Assembly: GCA_024743175.1 (NCBI GenBank)
Contig: JANSXA010000007.1
Span: 1 to 64,000 of the forward strand
DNA: 64,000 nt
From: Pseudomonadaceae bacterium
Lineage (GTDB): Bacteria > Pseudomonadota > Gammaproteobacteria > Pseudomonadales > Azotimanducaceae
Direction of reading: 5' to 3'
Every line of letters begins with the position of its first letter. The stretch's first letter is position 1. Below, one piece after another: positions 24,727 to 33,916 of the stretch. The notes under the pieces were generated by a model. The model worked only from the letters and a program-made list of their open reading frames with translations, had not been told where the DNA came from and did no database searches. Both the position numbers and the translations under genes were made by a program.

Positions 24727-25497
24727 CTAAATCGCAACATTATCAATCAACCGCACTGTTTGTCCGCTATTTTTACCCCGGGTAACAATTGCGGCAAATC
24801 GACGGCCGTGACAACTCTCAACATAATCTACCTGAAATCCCGCGTCATTCAGCTGACACCGTATTTCAGCATCGGACAATGGCGCCCTGATGATTTCATA
24901 AAATCGCGCGGCTTGTTTGCGTGCGCTTGTTTCCAGGTTCAGATTGCGGGAACTCATGGCGAGCCCATCAACTTCACGCACCGTATCGCAGCCAACAATG
25001 TCCACAGGCATGAAAAACGCATCAACCATATCGCGCACCAGCAGATACTGCTGATAATCTTTTTTACCAAAGTAAGCACGCTGGGGCCTGACAATGTTCA
25101 ACAGCTTCATCACAACAGTTAAAACACCGGTAAAGTGACCCGGCCGATTTCTACCGCATAATTTTTCACTGAACTGGGTTTCCGTAACCTGGTACCTGAA
25201 ACCGTCTGCGTACAGCTGCTCATATTTCGGCATCAGCACAAAATCCACGCCGGCCTGTTCCGCAGCTGCAAGATCCTGTTGGAGCGTATCCGGATAATTC
25301 TGCAGATCTTTGGGGTCATTAAACTGAGTTGGGTTGACATAAATACTCAGCACAGAAATTTTATTCTCCGTCGCGCTGCGTCGTAACAAAGAAAGGTGCC
25401 CCTCATGCAGGGCCCCCATAGTAGGCACAAAACCCAGCTCAGAAGGCAGACCTCTGCGTAAGTCCTGCCATTGAGACAGATCACTCAACACCTTCAT
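24727..25497 (-). CDS. panC: Pantothenate synthetase
   Basis: Condenses pantoate with beta-alanine using ATP. About 256 residues; the HIGH-type motif is in MGALHEGHLSLL, with VNPTQFNDPKDL, and the KMSKS-like region in AMSSRNLNL. The start is ATG at 25497, overlapping the panB stop (ATGA), rather than the longer upstream frame starting at 25536. Somewhat short at the C-terminus compared with typical 280-residue enzymes but with all active-site regions. Part of the panB-panC-coaX set. Confidence 0.94.
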   Translation of the reverse strand: MKVLSDLSQWQDLRRGLPSELGFVPTMGALHEGHLSLLRRSATENKISVLSIYVNPTQFNDPKDLQNYPDTLQQDLAAAEQAGVDFVLMPKYEQLYADGFRYQVTETQFSEKLCGRNRPGHFTGVLTVVMKLLNIVRPQRAYFGKKDYQQYLLVRDMVDAFFMPVDIVGCDTVREVDGLAMSSRNLNLETSARKQAARFYEIIRAPLSDAEIRCQLNDAGFQVDYVESCHGRRFAAIVTRGKNSGQTVRLIDNVAI

Positions 25498-26282
25498 GTG
25501 TAACTCTCCTGCGCACAGGGGAAACGCTGCGCGCACACATCTTCGTGAAAAGTATTCACCGCCTCGTGCACAACGCTGTAACCCTGCGCATAGTGACGCA
25601 GAAATCTGGGTTTAAATTCAGGGTCCATGCCTAACAGATCCTGCAACACAAGCACCTGCCCATCGGTGCCGGCACCGGCGCCTATACCGATTGTCGGAAT
25701 ACTCAACTCCTGGGACAAGACTGTTGCCAGTTCAGCAGGCACACACTCCAGCACAAGTGCAAACACTCCAGCCTGCTGCAGACTTCTGGCTGCATCAGTC
25801 AGTTCCGCAGCTGCCTGCGAACCGCGACCCTGGACCTTGTGTCCACCAAAAGCTTCAACAGATTGGGGGGTAAGTCCCAGATGCCCCATAACGGGTACAC
25901 CTGATTCAACCATATGAGCCACAATATCAAGATGCCCGGCAGCGCCTTCAATTTTCAGACAGTTTGCACCGGCCTGCATCAGGTTGGAAGCGGCTTCCAT
26001 GGCCGGTAACAGGCCTTTACGCATCGACAGAAATGGCATGTCAGCAACGATGAATTTGTCCTCCGCGCCACGCCGCACTGCTGCGGTGTGTGTTGCCATC
26101 ATGGCAACTGTTGCGTGAACAGTGCTTGTATAACCGTGCACCACCATGGCAAGGCTGTCGCCTACCAACAGAGTGTCTACGTCGCTTTGATTGAGGATAC
26201 GTGCTGACCAGTAGTCGTAACAGGTAACCATCGAGATTTTCTCGGCCGATTTCTTTCGCTCGGCAAAATCGAGAACATTCAT
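25494..26282 (-). CDS. panB: 3-methyl-2-oxobutanoate hydroxymethyltransferase
   Basis: First committed enzyme of pantothenate synthesis, adding a hydroxymethyl group from 5,10-methylene-THF to 2-ketoisovalerate. 262 residues. Motifs: MVTCYDYWSA, LLVGDSLAMVVHGY (metal-binding Asp), VMGHLGLTPQS, and GIGAGAGTDGQVLVLQDLLG. Start ATG at 26282 followed by panC in a four-base overlap. The 263 bases upstream, to the CoxM stop at 26546, contain no gene I can support and must hold its promoter. Confidence 0.95.
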   Translation of the reverse strand: MNVLDFAERKKSAEKISMVTCYDYWSARILNQSDVDTLLVGDSLAMVVHGYTSTVHATVAMMATHTAAVRRGAEDKFIVADMPFLSMRKGLLPAMEAASNLMQAGANCLKIEGAAGHLDIVAHMVESGVPVMGHLGLTPQSVEAFGGHKVQGRGSQAAAELTDAARSLQQAGVFALVLECVPAELATVLSQELSIPTIGIGAGAGTDGQVLVLQDLLGMDPEFKPRFLRHYAQGYSVVHEAVNTFHEDVCAQRFPCAQESYT

Positions 26283-26545
26283 GCAGTGCCTCCCTTAGCG
26301 GGAGGGATAGGACCAATTCTAGTAACAATGTTGTTTATCACAATTTCGGTACCTGTCCCTCTGGATCAAGTCCTTGCGTGATGTTACGCAATATCAATAA
26401 AAATGAAGTCTGCTGTCGCAGCAGTTCCCTTCAAACCCTGGTGATTCAGTCTCTGGAAGCGCAAAGCCTCTCAAAGCTGTTTTGCAAGCCTACTATTGTC
26501 TTATATGGATGTCGAACCAGAGGATTTCAAGCGCCGGGCTGATAA

Positions 26546-27346
26546 CTATTGTCCCAACAGATCTGCCAGCGCCCTGCGAGCCATCACTTTGACCAGATGA
26601 GCTCGATATTCGGCTGATGCGTGCAGGTCGCTGTTGAAACCCGCGTCAGGTACTTCAACCGCATCCAGCGCCGCTACGGTCAGATTCTGATTCAAAACTT
26701 CTTCCATGCCACTGGCGCGACAGGCGCACGGACCTGCGCCGGTGACCCCAACCCGGATAGTGCCTGCAAATTCGGCAATCAGGACACCTACCACCGCATA
26801 ACGCGACGCGGGGTTCGGAAACTTCTGATAAGCCGCTCTTGTGGGTACGGGAAAATCAATGTGGGTAATGATTTCACCCGGATGCAGGGCCGTTTCAAAA
26901 AGATTGAGAAAAAACTCGTCGCCAGAAATAGAACGATCCTGGGTGTACACAGTGGCTCCGAGGCCTACCACAGCGGCAGGATAGTCTGCAGAAGGGTCGC
27001 TGTTCGCTACCGAGCCACCGATTGTACCTCGGTTACGCACCTGATTATCTCCGATAAGGCCCGCCAGATGAGACAGTACAGGTAGCGTTTTGTTGATCTC
27101 AGGAGATCTGACAACATCGTTATGTCGTGTAAATGCACCAACTCTCACCCTGTCGGCTGAAACCTCGATGCCTGATACTTCCGGAATCCCCGAGAGATCA
27201 ATCAGGTCGGTGGGTGCTGCAAGACGCTGCTTCATTGTCGGAATCAATGTCATGCCACCACTGAGATACATGGGGTCATCCGCATTTCTAAACAGACTGA
27301 CAGCCTCACTGACGCTGGCAGGTTTGTGATAATTAAACGGATACAT
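26546..27346 (-). CDS. CoxM-like FAD-binding medium subunit of a molybdenum hydroxylase
   Basis: FAD subunit of a xanthine-oxidase-family enzyme, carrying electrons from the 2Fe-2S subunit to the acceptor. 266 residues: FAD contacts in YLSGGMTLIPTMKQR, IGDNQVRNRGTIGGSVANSDPSADYP, and a CO dehydrogenase flavoprotein C-terminal domain. It starts three bases after the end of the large subunit gene. Last gene of the 33.2-26.5 kb cluster. Acceptor and substrate unknown. Confidence 0.92.
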   Translation of the reverse strand: MYPFNYHKPASVSEAVSLFRNADDPMYLSGGMTLIPTMKQRLAAPTDLIDLSGIPEVSGIEVSADRVRVGAFTRHNDVVRSPEINKTLPVLSHLAGLIGDNQVRNRGTIGGSVANSDPSADYPAAVVGLGATVYTQDRSISGDEFFLNLFETALHPGEIITHIDFPVPTRAAYQKFPNPASRYAVVGVLIAEFAGTIRVGVTGAGPCACRASGMEEVLNQNLTVAALDAVEVPDAGFNSDLHASAEYRAHLVKVMARRALADLLGQ

Positions 27347-27349
27347 GGC

Positions 27350-29719
27350 TTACTCTCCCCGGATTGCTCGCCACACCTTTTCCGGTGTCGCTGGCATGGA
27401 TATGTCTTTATTGCCCAATGCATGGGTGACCGCATTCATGATCGCCGCTGGCGAGCCGATGGCACCAGCCTCACCACAGCCTTTCACCCCTAAAGGATTA
27501 TGGGTGCAGGGCGTCACGGTTGTATCGACGCGAAAATCTGGTAGATCATCTGCCCGCGGCATGGTGTAGTCCATGAAAGAACCCGTTTGCAGCTGACCGT
27601 ATTCATCATAAATACCGTGCTCCATCAGGGCCTGCCCGGCACCTTGAGCAACGCCACCGTGTACCTGCCCGTCAACAATCAGCGGATTGATGATGTGGCC
27701 AAAATCGTCTACAGCAACAAAATCGACCAATTGAACAACACCGGTCTCCAGATCGACCTCAACCTCGGCGACGTGGGTGCCCGCGGGATAAGTAAAGTTG
27801 TTCGGGTCATAAAACGCTTTTTCGGTTAAACCAGGTTCAAGGTCTTCCGGGTAATCCGCAGGCACGTACGCGGCAAACGCAACTTCCTGTATCGACACAG
27901 ACTGGTTACTGTCCTGCAGCGTGAACTGACCATTTTCGAAATCGACCTGATCTACCTGGGCCTGCATCATGTGGGCAGCAATCTTGCGACCTTTCTCGAT
28001 GACTTTTTCCGCAGCAACCATCAATGCAGAGCCACCTACGGCCAGAGAACGCGAACCATAAGTGCCCAGACCGAACTCCATACGTCCTGTGTCACCATGA
28101 ATCACTTCAACATCGTCATAGCTGACACCCAGCTTGTCCGAGACAACCTGTGCAAAGGTGGTTTCATGACCCTGACCATGACTGTGAGAACCCGTGAAAA
28201 CACTCACCGAACCCGTTGGGTTCATGCGTATTTCACCGCTTTCATAAAGCCCCACGCCAGCTCCGAGCTGGATCGCCAGCTTCGATGGCGCAAGACCGCA
28301 GGCTTCGATGTAACACGCCAGCCCTATACCGCGCCGTTTACCCCGTTCCGCAGCTTCTGCCTGGCGCGCTTCAAAACCCGCATAGTCGATCATCTCCAAC
28401 GCTTTATCGAGACTCGCCTCATAGTTACCGGTGTCATAGGTCAGAGCAACCGGCGTTTCATAAGGAAAGTCTTCCGGCTGGATCATGTTCATTCTGCGCA
28501 GATCCGCCGGATCTTTGCCCAGCTCACGTGCCGCCTGGTCAACAATCCGCTCCACCACATAGGTGGCTTCAGGTCGCCCCGCACCACGATAAGCATCTAC
28601 TGGTGCGGTATTAGTATAAGTACCTTGCACCTCAACATATATGTTAGGTGTCTTGTACTGACCGGCGAGCAGCGTGCCATATAAATAAGTGGGCACAGAA
28701 GAGCCAAAGGTAGACAGATAGGCGCCCAGGTTTGCAGTTGTTTTCACCCGCAAGCCTGTGAAACGGCCCATCTCATCCATGGCCAGTTCCGCACGGGTGA
28801 TGTGATCACGACCGTGAGCATCTGCAAGAAAACTCTCACTTCGATCAGCCACCCATTTTATCGGTCGCTTGATTTTGCCCGCCGCCCAGATAACTGAGGT
28901 TTCTTCCGAGTAAATAAAAATCTTGGAACCAAATCCGCCGCCGACATCGGGCGCAATAATGCGCAGCTTATGTTCAGGTGCAATCTGCACAAATGCTGAC
29001 AACACCAGACGTTCCAGATGTGGGTTCTGACTGGTGGTGTAAAGCGTATAGTCGCCGGTTCCACGTTCATACATACCGAGACAGGCGCGAGGTTCAAGCG
29101 CGTTGGGTATGAGGCGATTATTCGTTAAATCAAGCGTTGTAACGTGAGCCGCCCGGGCAAACGCCATTTTGGTGGCATCTTCATCCCCAAGCGCCCATTC
29201 GTACGCCAGGTTATTCTCTATACCTTCATAAATATTTTCTGAACCTGAGGCGTGGGCCAGATCAACCACCGCATTCAGCTCGGTAAAATCTGTATCAACC
29301 AGCTCCGCCGCCTGCTTGGCTATCTGCAGAGTTTCAGCCAGGACCAGTGCATAGGGTTCACCCACATAGTTGGCTACCGTGGCCGCCATCGGCGGGTGCG
29401 GTGCAGAAATCATCTCCGTGCCGTCTTTGCTCTTTACCATCCATCCGCAAGGCAGGTCACCAAGACCATCATCGACCAGCTGCTGCCCGGTATAAACCGC
29501 AACCACACCAGGCAATGCCAACGCTTCACTGGCGTCTATGTTGTCAATGCGGACACGCGGGTAAGGGCTACGGCAAAACGCGGCGTACAACTGGCCCGGT
29601 TGATTGATATCGTCAGTGTAGCGCCCATCACCGGTGATAAAACGCAAGTCTTCACGCCGCCTAACCGGTGCGCCTATGCCCTGATTTTCAGACTCTGCCT
29701 GGGAAACCACTTCACTCAT
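27350..29719 (-). CDS. Form II CoxL-like molybdopterin-binding large subunit (xanthine dehydrogenase family)
   Basis: Catalytic subunit carrying the Mo-molybdopterin cytosine dinucleotide centre, 789 residues. Start ATG at 29719 after ggggata; upstream frame to 29803 has no support. Seen: PVRRREDLRFITGDGRYTDD, GGGFGSKIFIYSEE, the active-site loop VDAYRGAGRPEATY, and GCGEAGAIGSPAAIMNAV with the catalytic Glu. True CO dehydrogenases (form I) have AYxCSFR; AYRGAGR marks form II, whose members mostly hydroxylate other substrates. So the CO-dehydrogenase name should not be taken as function. Confidence 0.94.
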   Translation of the reverse strand: MSEVVSQAESENQGIGAPVRRREDLRFITGDGRYTDDINQPGQLYAAFCRSPYPRVRIDNIDASEALALPGVVAVYTGQQLVDDGLGDLPCGWMVKSKDGTEMISAPHPPMAATVANYVGEPYALVLAETLQIAKQAAELVDTDFTELNAVVDLAHASGSENIYEGIENNLAYEWALGDEDATKMAFARAAHVTTLDLTNNRLIPNALEPRACLGMYERGTGDYTLYTTSQNPHLERLVLSAFVQIAPEHKLRIIAPDVGGGFGSKIFIYSEETSVIWAAGKIKRPIKWVADRSESFLADAHGRDHITRAELAMDEMGRFTGLRVKTTANLGAYLSTFGSSVPTYLYGTLLAGQYKTPNIYVEVQGTYTNTAPVDAYRGAGRPEATYVVERIVDQAARELGKDPADLRRMNMIQPEDFPYETPVALTYDTGNYEASLDKALEMIDYAGFEARQAEAAERGKRRGIGLACYIEACGLAPSKLAIQLGAGVGLYESGEIRMNPTGSVSVFTGSHSHGQGHETTFAQVVSDKLGVSYDDVEVIHGDTGRMEFGLGTYGSRSLAVGGSALMVAAEKVIEKGRKIAAHMMQAQVDQVDFENGQFTLQDSNQSVSIQEVAFAAYVPADYPEDLEPGLTEKAFYDPNNFTYPAGTHVAEVEVDLETGVVQLVDFVAVDDFGHIINPLIVDGQVHGGVAQGAGQALMEHGIYDEYGQLQTGSFMDYTMPRADDLPDFRVDTTVTPCTHNPLGVKGCGEAGAIGSPAAIMNAVTHALGNKDISMPATPEKVWRAIRGE

Positions 29720-29730
29720 ATCTATATCCC

Positions 29731-30204
29731 CTATTTCACTGAGGCGGGTTTGGCATCGGCAACCGAAGCAATTGCACGGACAATATTGTGATAACCCGTG
29801 CACCTGCAGATGTTGCCTTCCAGGCCTTCACGGATGGCCTGGCTATCCAGACCCGGATTCTTTTCAACCAGATCAATGGCCTGCATGATCATGCCGGGTG
29901 TACAGAAGCCACACTGCAGAGCGTGACATTCACGAAAAGCCGCCTGCATGGGATGCAGATTCTCACTATCGCCGATACCTTCGATAGTAGTCACCTCAAC
30001 ACCGTCCAGCTGCGGCGCCAGCACTGTGCAGGATTTCACCGCGCGACCATCCAGGTGCACTGTGCAAGCACCACATTGAGAAGTGTCGCAACCGACATGT
30101 GTACCAGTGAGCTCGAGCGTCTCCCGCAGCACTTCTACCAGCAATGTGTTTGGCGGCACATCTATCTCATGTGCCTGACCATTGACCTTAAAAGAAACCT
30201 TCAT
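29731..30204 (-). CDS. CoxS-like 2Fe-2S small subunit
   Basis: Iron-sulfur subunit of the molybdenum hydroxylase, 157 residues. The first cluster is bound by [15 protein letters not shown] with a following C (VKSC), plant-ferredoxin type; the second by CGFCTPGM and CRCTGY in the C-terminal helical domain. All eight cysteines are present. Lies 11 bases before the large subunit gene and 78 after the CoxG-like gene. Confidence 0.95.
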   Translation of the reverse strand: MKVSFKVNGQAHEIDVPPNTLLVEVLRETLELTGTHVGCDTSQCGACTVHLDGRAVKSCTVLAPQLDGVEVTTIEGIGDSENLHPMQAAFRECHALQCGFCTPGMIMQAIDLVEKNPGLDSQAIREGLEGNICRCTGYHNIVRAIASVADAKPASVK

Positions 30205-30282
30205 CTATTCGTAAACCTCTCTTTTGCTGGCCTGCAGCAGCATTTATCACTGCAAACACTGGTTTAAATGGCAAGTACTTAT

Positions 30283-30849
30283 TTAGATCGCAAGCACTGC
30301 AGCAAGAATCAGCACACCAAAGGCAATTGCCCAGATTTTCCATTGCCCGCTGTTTTCATACTGATCCGCGCCGGCGCGTGCATCTTCAACAGATGGTGTC
30401 GCTACTGCGTCAGGATCCAGCCGCTTGGAGAATGCGGTAAAAAAGTCATCTGCCATTTTCCGCGTGGCACCTTCCACCAGGCGATTACCTACCTGAGCTA
30501 ACTTGCCGCCTACGTTTGCGTCTACATCATAGGTGAGCACAGTGACACCCTGATCTTCAGCCAACCGCACGGCGGCGTGACCTTTGGCAAAGCCCGCTGC
30601 ACCGCCTTTGGCGTTACCCCTGATCACATAACTTTCTGGTGGCTTGAGATCAGCAAGCTCAAGCTCCGCCTGGAAAGTTGCGCTGACCGGGCCAATCTTG
30701 GCTTTCACAGCAACATCAAAATGTTCGTCGTCGATTTTTTTTACGTGCTGGCATCCCGTGATACATTCACCCAGAAGATCGGGATCATTCAACGCCTGCC
30801 AGACTGAATCCCGGCTTGCCGAAATTCGATATTCACCCGATTGCTGCAC
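30283..30849 (-). CDS. CoxG-like SRPBCC protein with C-terminal membrane anchor
   Basis: 188-residue protein of the CO dehydrogenase subunit G family. Residues 1-145 form an SRPBCC (Bet v1-like) fold, with the usual pattern GEYRISASRDSVWQALNDPDLL, then GNAKGGAAGFAKGHAAV. A single C-terminal helix (WAIAFGVLILAAVLAI) would anchor it. In Afipia/Oligotropha CoxG is needed to attach the enzyme to the membrane. Here it heads the structural cox-like genes. Confidence 0.9.
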   Translation of the reverse strand: MQQSGEYRISASRDSVWQALNDPDLLGECITGCQHVKKIDDEHFDVAVKAKIGPVSATFQAELELADLKPPESYVIRGNAKGGAAGFAKGHAAVRLAEDQGVTVLTYDVDANVGGKLAQVGNRLVEGATRKMADDFFTAFSKRLDPDAVATPSVEDARAGADQYENSGQWKIWAIAFGVLILAAVLAI

Positions 30850-30930
30850 CAGAACTCACCCAGAAAAATGATTTATCAGGTTGCATGAAAGCCTGCACAA
30901 GGGCAACGTTTTGCAACAATTTTGTCATCT

Positions 30931-32571
30931 TCAAACGTCTGGCTCGCCCAGCGCACGAGCTCGCGACAGTCGCGTTTCTTCATCGCTACGCAAGTAGCGT
31001 AACGCCAGCAGAAGAAACATCATGCTGACCAGAAAAACAGCCAGACCCATGGTAACCGCGCTGCGTAATGCTTCATCCGACGCCTGGCCGGCAGCGGCAT
31101 TAAGATCGCTGATCTGTCCAATCAGATAGGGACCCAGAGCCAGGCCAAGGAAAGTATTCATGAGAACGTAGTAGGCAGACGCTGTTGCGCGCATGCGTGG
31201 CATCACCAGGTCGTTGATGGTACTCGCACCGGAGCCTATCCATGCTGGTGACAAGATGCTGAACACAAAACTGCAGAGGTAGGCTACCAGCACGCTGTCG
31301 GTATACAGAAAGCCCAGCGCAAAAGGTGTTGCGAGAATCGGGATGGCAAGGCCGATATACAATCGTGCATTGACGTTTCTTGCCTTCCACATGTCTGCCA
31401 GAAAGCCGCCCAGGACGATACCGATAAAGCCGCCGATGGCTGAACCGAGCCCCAGGTAAAGACCCGCATCAGCAATCGATTCGCCATGTATGCGCTGCAT
31501 AAAGGGTGCAGACCAGAAGCCCAGACCATAAGTAACAAACGATATGCTCGGGAAACCAATCGAAGCCAGTACAAACGCTTTGGATTTAAACATCATGGCA
31601 AAACAGGCCGGATCATTGAGCCGCAGGTACTGCACCCAGCTCACTGTGATATAGACACCAGCGCCAAGCGCAATCCACTGCAAGGCTGTAGGCATCAGCG
31701 CATAAAACGTCAGGAACAGCGCAGAGATGATTGCCAGCGCGATAAGATTTTCCACAACCGCTCTGATACCACCGGCCTGATAGAGGGTTACCAGGGATAA
31801 ACCGGGTAAGACACTGAAAAGGGTACTTTGCGTTGCTTTAAAAGGTGTTGGATGCGGGCTGGTCAGCAATCCCTCACTGGCACCACGGATCGGCTCTTTG
31901 ATCGTCCACACCCAGACCGCGACAAACAGCCCGGGCAGGCCAACGGTTAGAAATGCGGCCTGCCAGGGTTTAATACCCAGCGGCGCAAGGCCTGGGTCCG
32001 GATACCAGGCGTACCAGGCTTCCACCACAGCGCCACCAAGGAACAGCCCGATACCGGCGCCGATATAAATGCCGCTTGAATAGATCGCCAGCACCGTCGC
32101 CCGTACTCTGGGCGAAAAATAGTCCGACAACATGGAGAAGGCCGCTGGGGTTGCGCTGGCTTCGCCGACACCCACACCAAAACGACAGATCGCAAGGCCG
32201 GTATAACTTTTGGCAAAACCGGACAGCGCCGTCATGAGGCTCCAGAACGACAGGCCAATGGCTATCAGGCTCTTGCGATTCCAGACATCTGCAAGCTTTC
32301 CCAGCGGAATACCAAAGACCGCGTAAAAGATGGCAAACGCAGTGCCATAAAGAAACCCGATTTCAGCATCGCCGATGCCCAGATCGGCTTTAATTTCTTC
32401 CGCCAGAATCGAAATGATCTGTCGATCAATGAAATTAAAGATGTAAACCACAATAAGCACAAACAACACGTATCTGGCATAAGCAGAGTTGACGTCCTTT
32501 TTTCCCTGAGCCAGCTGCGCATCCAGATCTGCAGTGGATGACTGTTCGGCCTGTTCATTTAAATCACTCAT
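30931..32571 (-). CDS. MFS transporter, spinster-like
   Basis: Secondary transporter of 546 residues with about twelve helices and an extended middle region. The first half has FNFIDRQIISILAEEIKADLGIGDAEIGFLYGTAFAIFYAVFGIPLGKLAD and GVGEASATPAAFSMLSDYF, typical of the spinster branch that in proteobacterial catabolic clusters imports organic acids. Its start overlaps the nitroreductase stop (ATGA) and it precedes the CoxG gene by 81 bases. It is likely the importer for the cluster's substrate; inference from position. Confidence 0.88.
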   Translation of the reverse strand: MSDLNEQAEQSSTADLDAQLAQGKKDVNSAYARYVLFVLIVVYIFNFIDRQIISILAEEIKADLGIGDAEIGFLYGTAFAIFYAVFGIPLGKLADVWNRKSLIAIGLSFWSLMTALSGFAKSYTGLAICRFGVGVGEASATPAAFSMLSDYFSPRVRATVLAIYSSGIYIGAGIGLFLGGAVVEAWYAWYPDPGLAPLGIKPWQAAFLTVGLPGLFVAVWVWTIKEPIRGASEGLLTSPHPTPFKATQSTLFSVLPGLSLVTLYQAGGIRAVVENLIALAIISALFLTFYALMPTALQWIALGAGVYITVSWVQYLRLNDPACFAMMFKSKAFVLASIGFPSISFVTYGLGFWSAPFMQRIHGESIADAGLYLGLGSAIGGFIGIVLGGFLADMWKARNVNARLYIGLAIPILATPFALGFLYTDSVLVAYLCSFVFSILSPAWIGSGASTINDLVMPRMRATASAYYVLMNTFLGLALGPYLIGQISDLNAAAGQASDEALRSAVTMGLAVFLVSMMFLLLALRYLRSDEETRLSRARALGEPDV

Positions 32572-33230
32572 TTCAGAGGTGCTCCATCAAAACGTTCAAA
32601 AGTGGTGAATGCCTCAACGGGATGGCGCTTCAATTTCGTCAACTGCTTCACCGGTTTGCCCAGCGGGATCATTGCGGCAAAGGCATATTGATCGGGTATG
32701 TTAAGGAGTGATTTCAGCTGGTCTTCCTGACCACCGATAAAGGTTGTCAACGTTCCACCCAGGCCTTCATTTCGGGCTGCCAGCAGAATATTCCACACAA
32801 ACGGATAGACCGAACCCCCGGAGATCACACCAATTCGGGGTAGCTCACTGTCGAATGAAGCAACCACGGCAAGATCTACCAGCACCATCAATACCACCGG
32901 CGCCTGACTGATTGCAGCGATGAGTTTCTGCGGCACTGGCGTGGCGTCTATCTCTGCCTGAGTCAACGTGGTTGGCAAAATGGTATTCCAGGGCGCTTCA
33001 CCGCGCCCCACCTGGGCAACATATCGCCGCAGCGCAGGTTCTATCAGGGGACCCAGGGCATCCTTCGTCGCCTGTTCCCGCACAATAACCACACGCCAGC
33101 CCTGGCGGTTACCGCCACTGGGGGCAAACCTGGCGTTATCGAGAATCTTAAAAATCTGTTCATCTGACACTGGATCGTCAGTGAATTCGCGCGCGGCAAA
33201 CGTGGTCCGCATGACCTCAAACAGGTCCAT
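32568..33230 (-). CDS. Nitroreductase family protein
   Basis: FMN-dependent oxidoreductase of the nitroreductase fold, about 220 residues: RTTFAAREFTDDPVSDEQIFKILDNARFAPSGGNRQGW carries the FMN-binding Arg, Ser and Asn, and GLGGTLTTFIG is near the C-terminal dimer region. Start: ATG at 33230, five bases after GGGGGAAG; the earlier ATG would place that site inside the gene. First gene of the cox-like cluster and divergent from a MarR regulator, so its promoter region (33231-33406) is the likely control point. Substrate unknown. Confidence 0.88.
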   Translation of the reverse strand: MDLFEVMRTTFAAREFTDDPVSDEQIFKILDNARFAPSGGNRQGWRVVIVREQATKDALGPLIEPALRRYVAQVGRGEAPWNTILPTTLTQAEIDATPVPQKLIAAISQAPVVLMVLVDLAVVASFDSELPRIGVISGGSVYPFVWNILLAARNEGLGGTLTTFIGGQEDQLKSLLNIPDQYAFAAMIPLGKPVKQLTKLKRHPVEAFTTFERFDGAPLK

Positions 33231-33406
33231 GAATCTTCCCCCCATTTCTGTACCATCGTCTCCAAACCGGTTGCGCTCCCCAGCGCAGCACGGACAAGCA
33301 CCTTGCCTGCACGATAGCTTTTAAGGAACAATAGCGTATTGACGGCATGGGGGGATACCCCAAAGGAATTGCCGCATCTCCCACAAGGACTAAAGGGTAC
33401 CGACCG

Positions 33407-33898
33407 ATGAGTGAATATCAGGATACAACCGAAGACCTACCGCCCGAAGTGTTGATGCGCGGACTGTTACGCGCTTACTACTGGATGGACGAAAGTCTGC
33501 AGAACGGCCTGCAGCAGGCGGGTTATCGACCTCGAACCCGAACTCAGACCATGATTTTGATTCACATCTCAAATGGCGTTACCCGCGCCGCTGAACTTGC
33601 GCGCGCGCTCGGGGTAAGCCGTCAGGCTATACAGCAACAGATTAACGATCTGGAAGCGGATGATCTGGTCACCCAGATTCCTGATCCGGAAGATAAGCGA
33701 GCGAATCGTATTGTTTTCAGCGAGCGTGGTTCTGCCCTCATCAATCAGGCGATGCAAACCCTGAGAAATTCGGAGCAGACCTTATCCATGCGCCTCGGAT
33801 ACGAAACTGTGGGACAGTTACGACGGGCCCTGATGGCTGACTGGGGCCCTGTGGTTGGCGAACAGCGAGCCCCGGGAAGGAAACGAACTGTCAGCTGA
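33407..33898 (+). CDS. MarR family transcriptional regulator
   Basis: Winged-helix dimeric regulator of about 163 residues. The wHTH is visible in TRAAELARALGVSRQAIQQQINDLEADDLVTQIPDPEDKRANRIVFSERG, ending with the usual wing Arg. Start ATG at 33407; the ATG at 33347 would add 20 residues of poor quality. Divergent from the nitroreductase/cox-like cluster, which is the classical arrangement for a MarR repressor released by a small aromatic ligand. No perfect palindrome was found between them. Confidence 0.87.
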   Translation: MSEYQDTTEDLPPEVLMRGLLRAYYWMDESLQNGLQQAGYRPRTRTQTMILIHISNGVTRAAELARALGVSRQAIQQQINDLEADDLVTQIPDPEDKRANRIVFSERGSALINQAMQTLRNSEQTLSMRLGYETVGQLRRALMADWGPVVGEQRAPGRKRTVS

Positions 33899-33916
33899 TC
33901 GTTTAATTCCGCAATT

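Noticed and set aside
26283-26545. Short open frame near 26505 in the panB upstream gap
   Set aside because: Fewer than 40 codons, no ribosome site, no recognisable similarity.
29720-29803. Longer N-terminus for CoxL
   Set aside because: It lies inside the CoxS 3' end and adds Cys-rich residues not found in the family.
27350-30849. Aerobic CO oxidation
   Set aside because: The active-site loop is AYRGAGR (form II), not AYxCSFR; CO use cannot be claimed.
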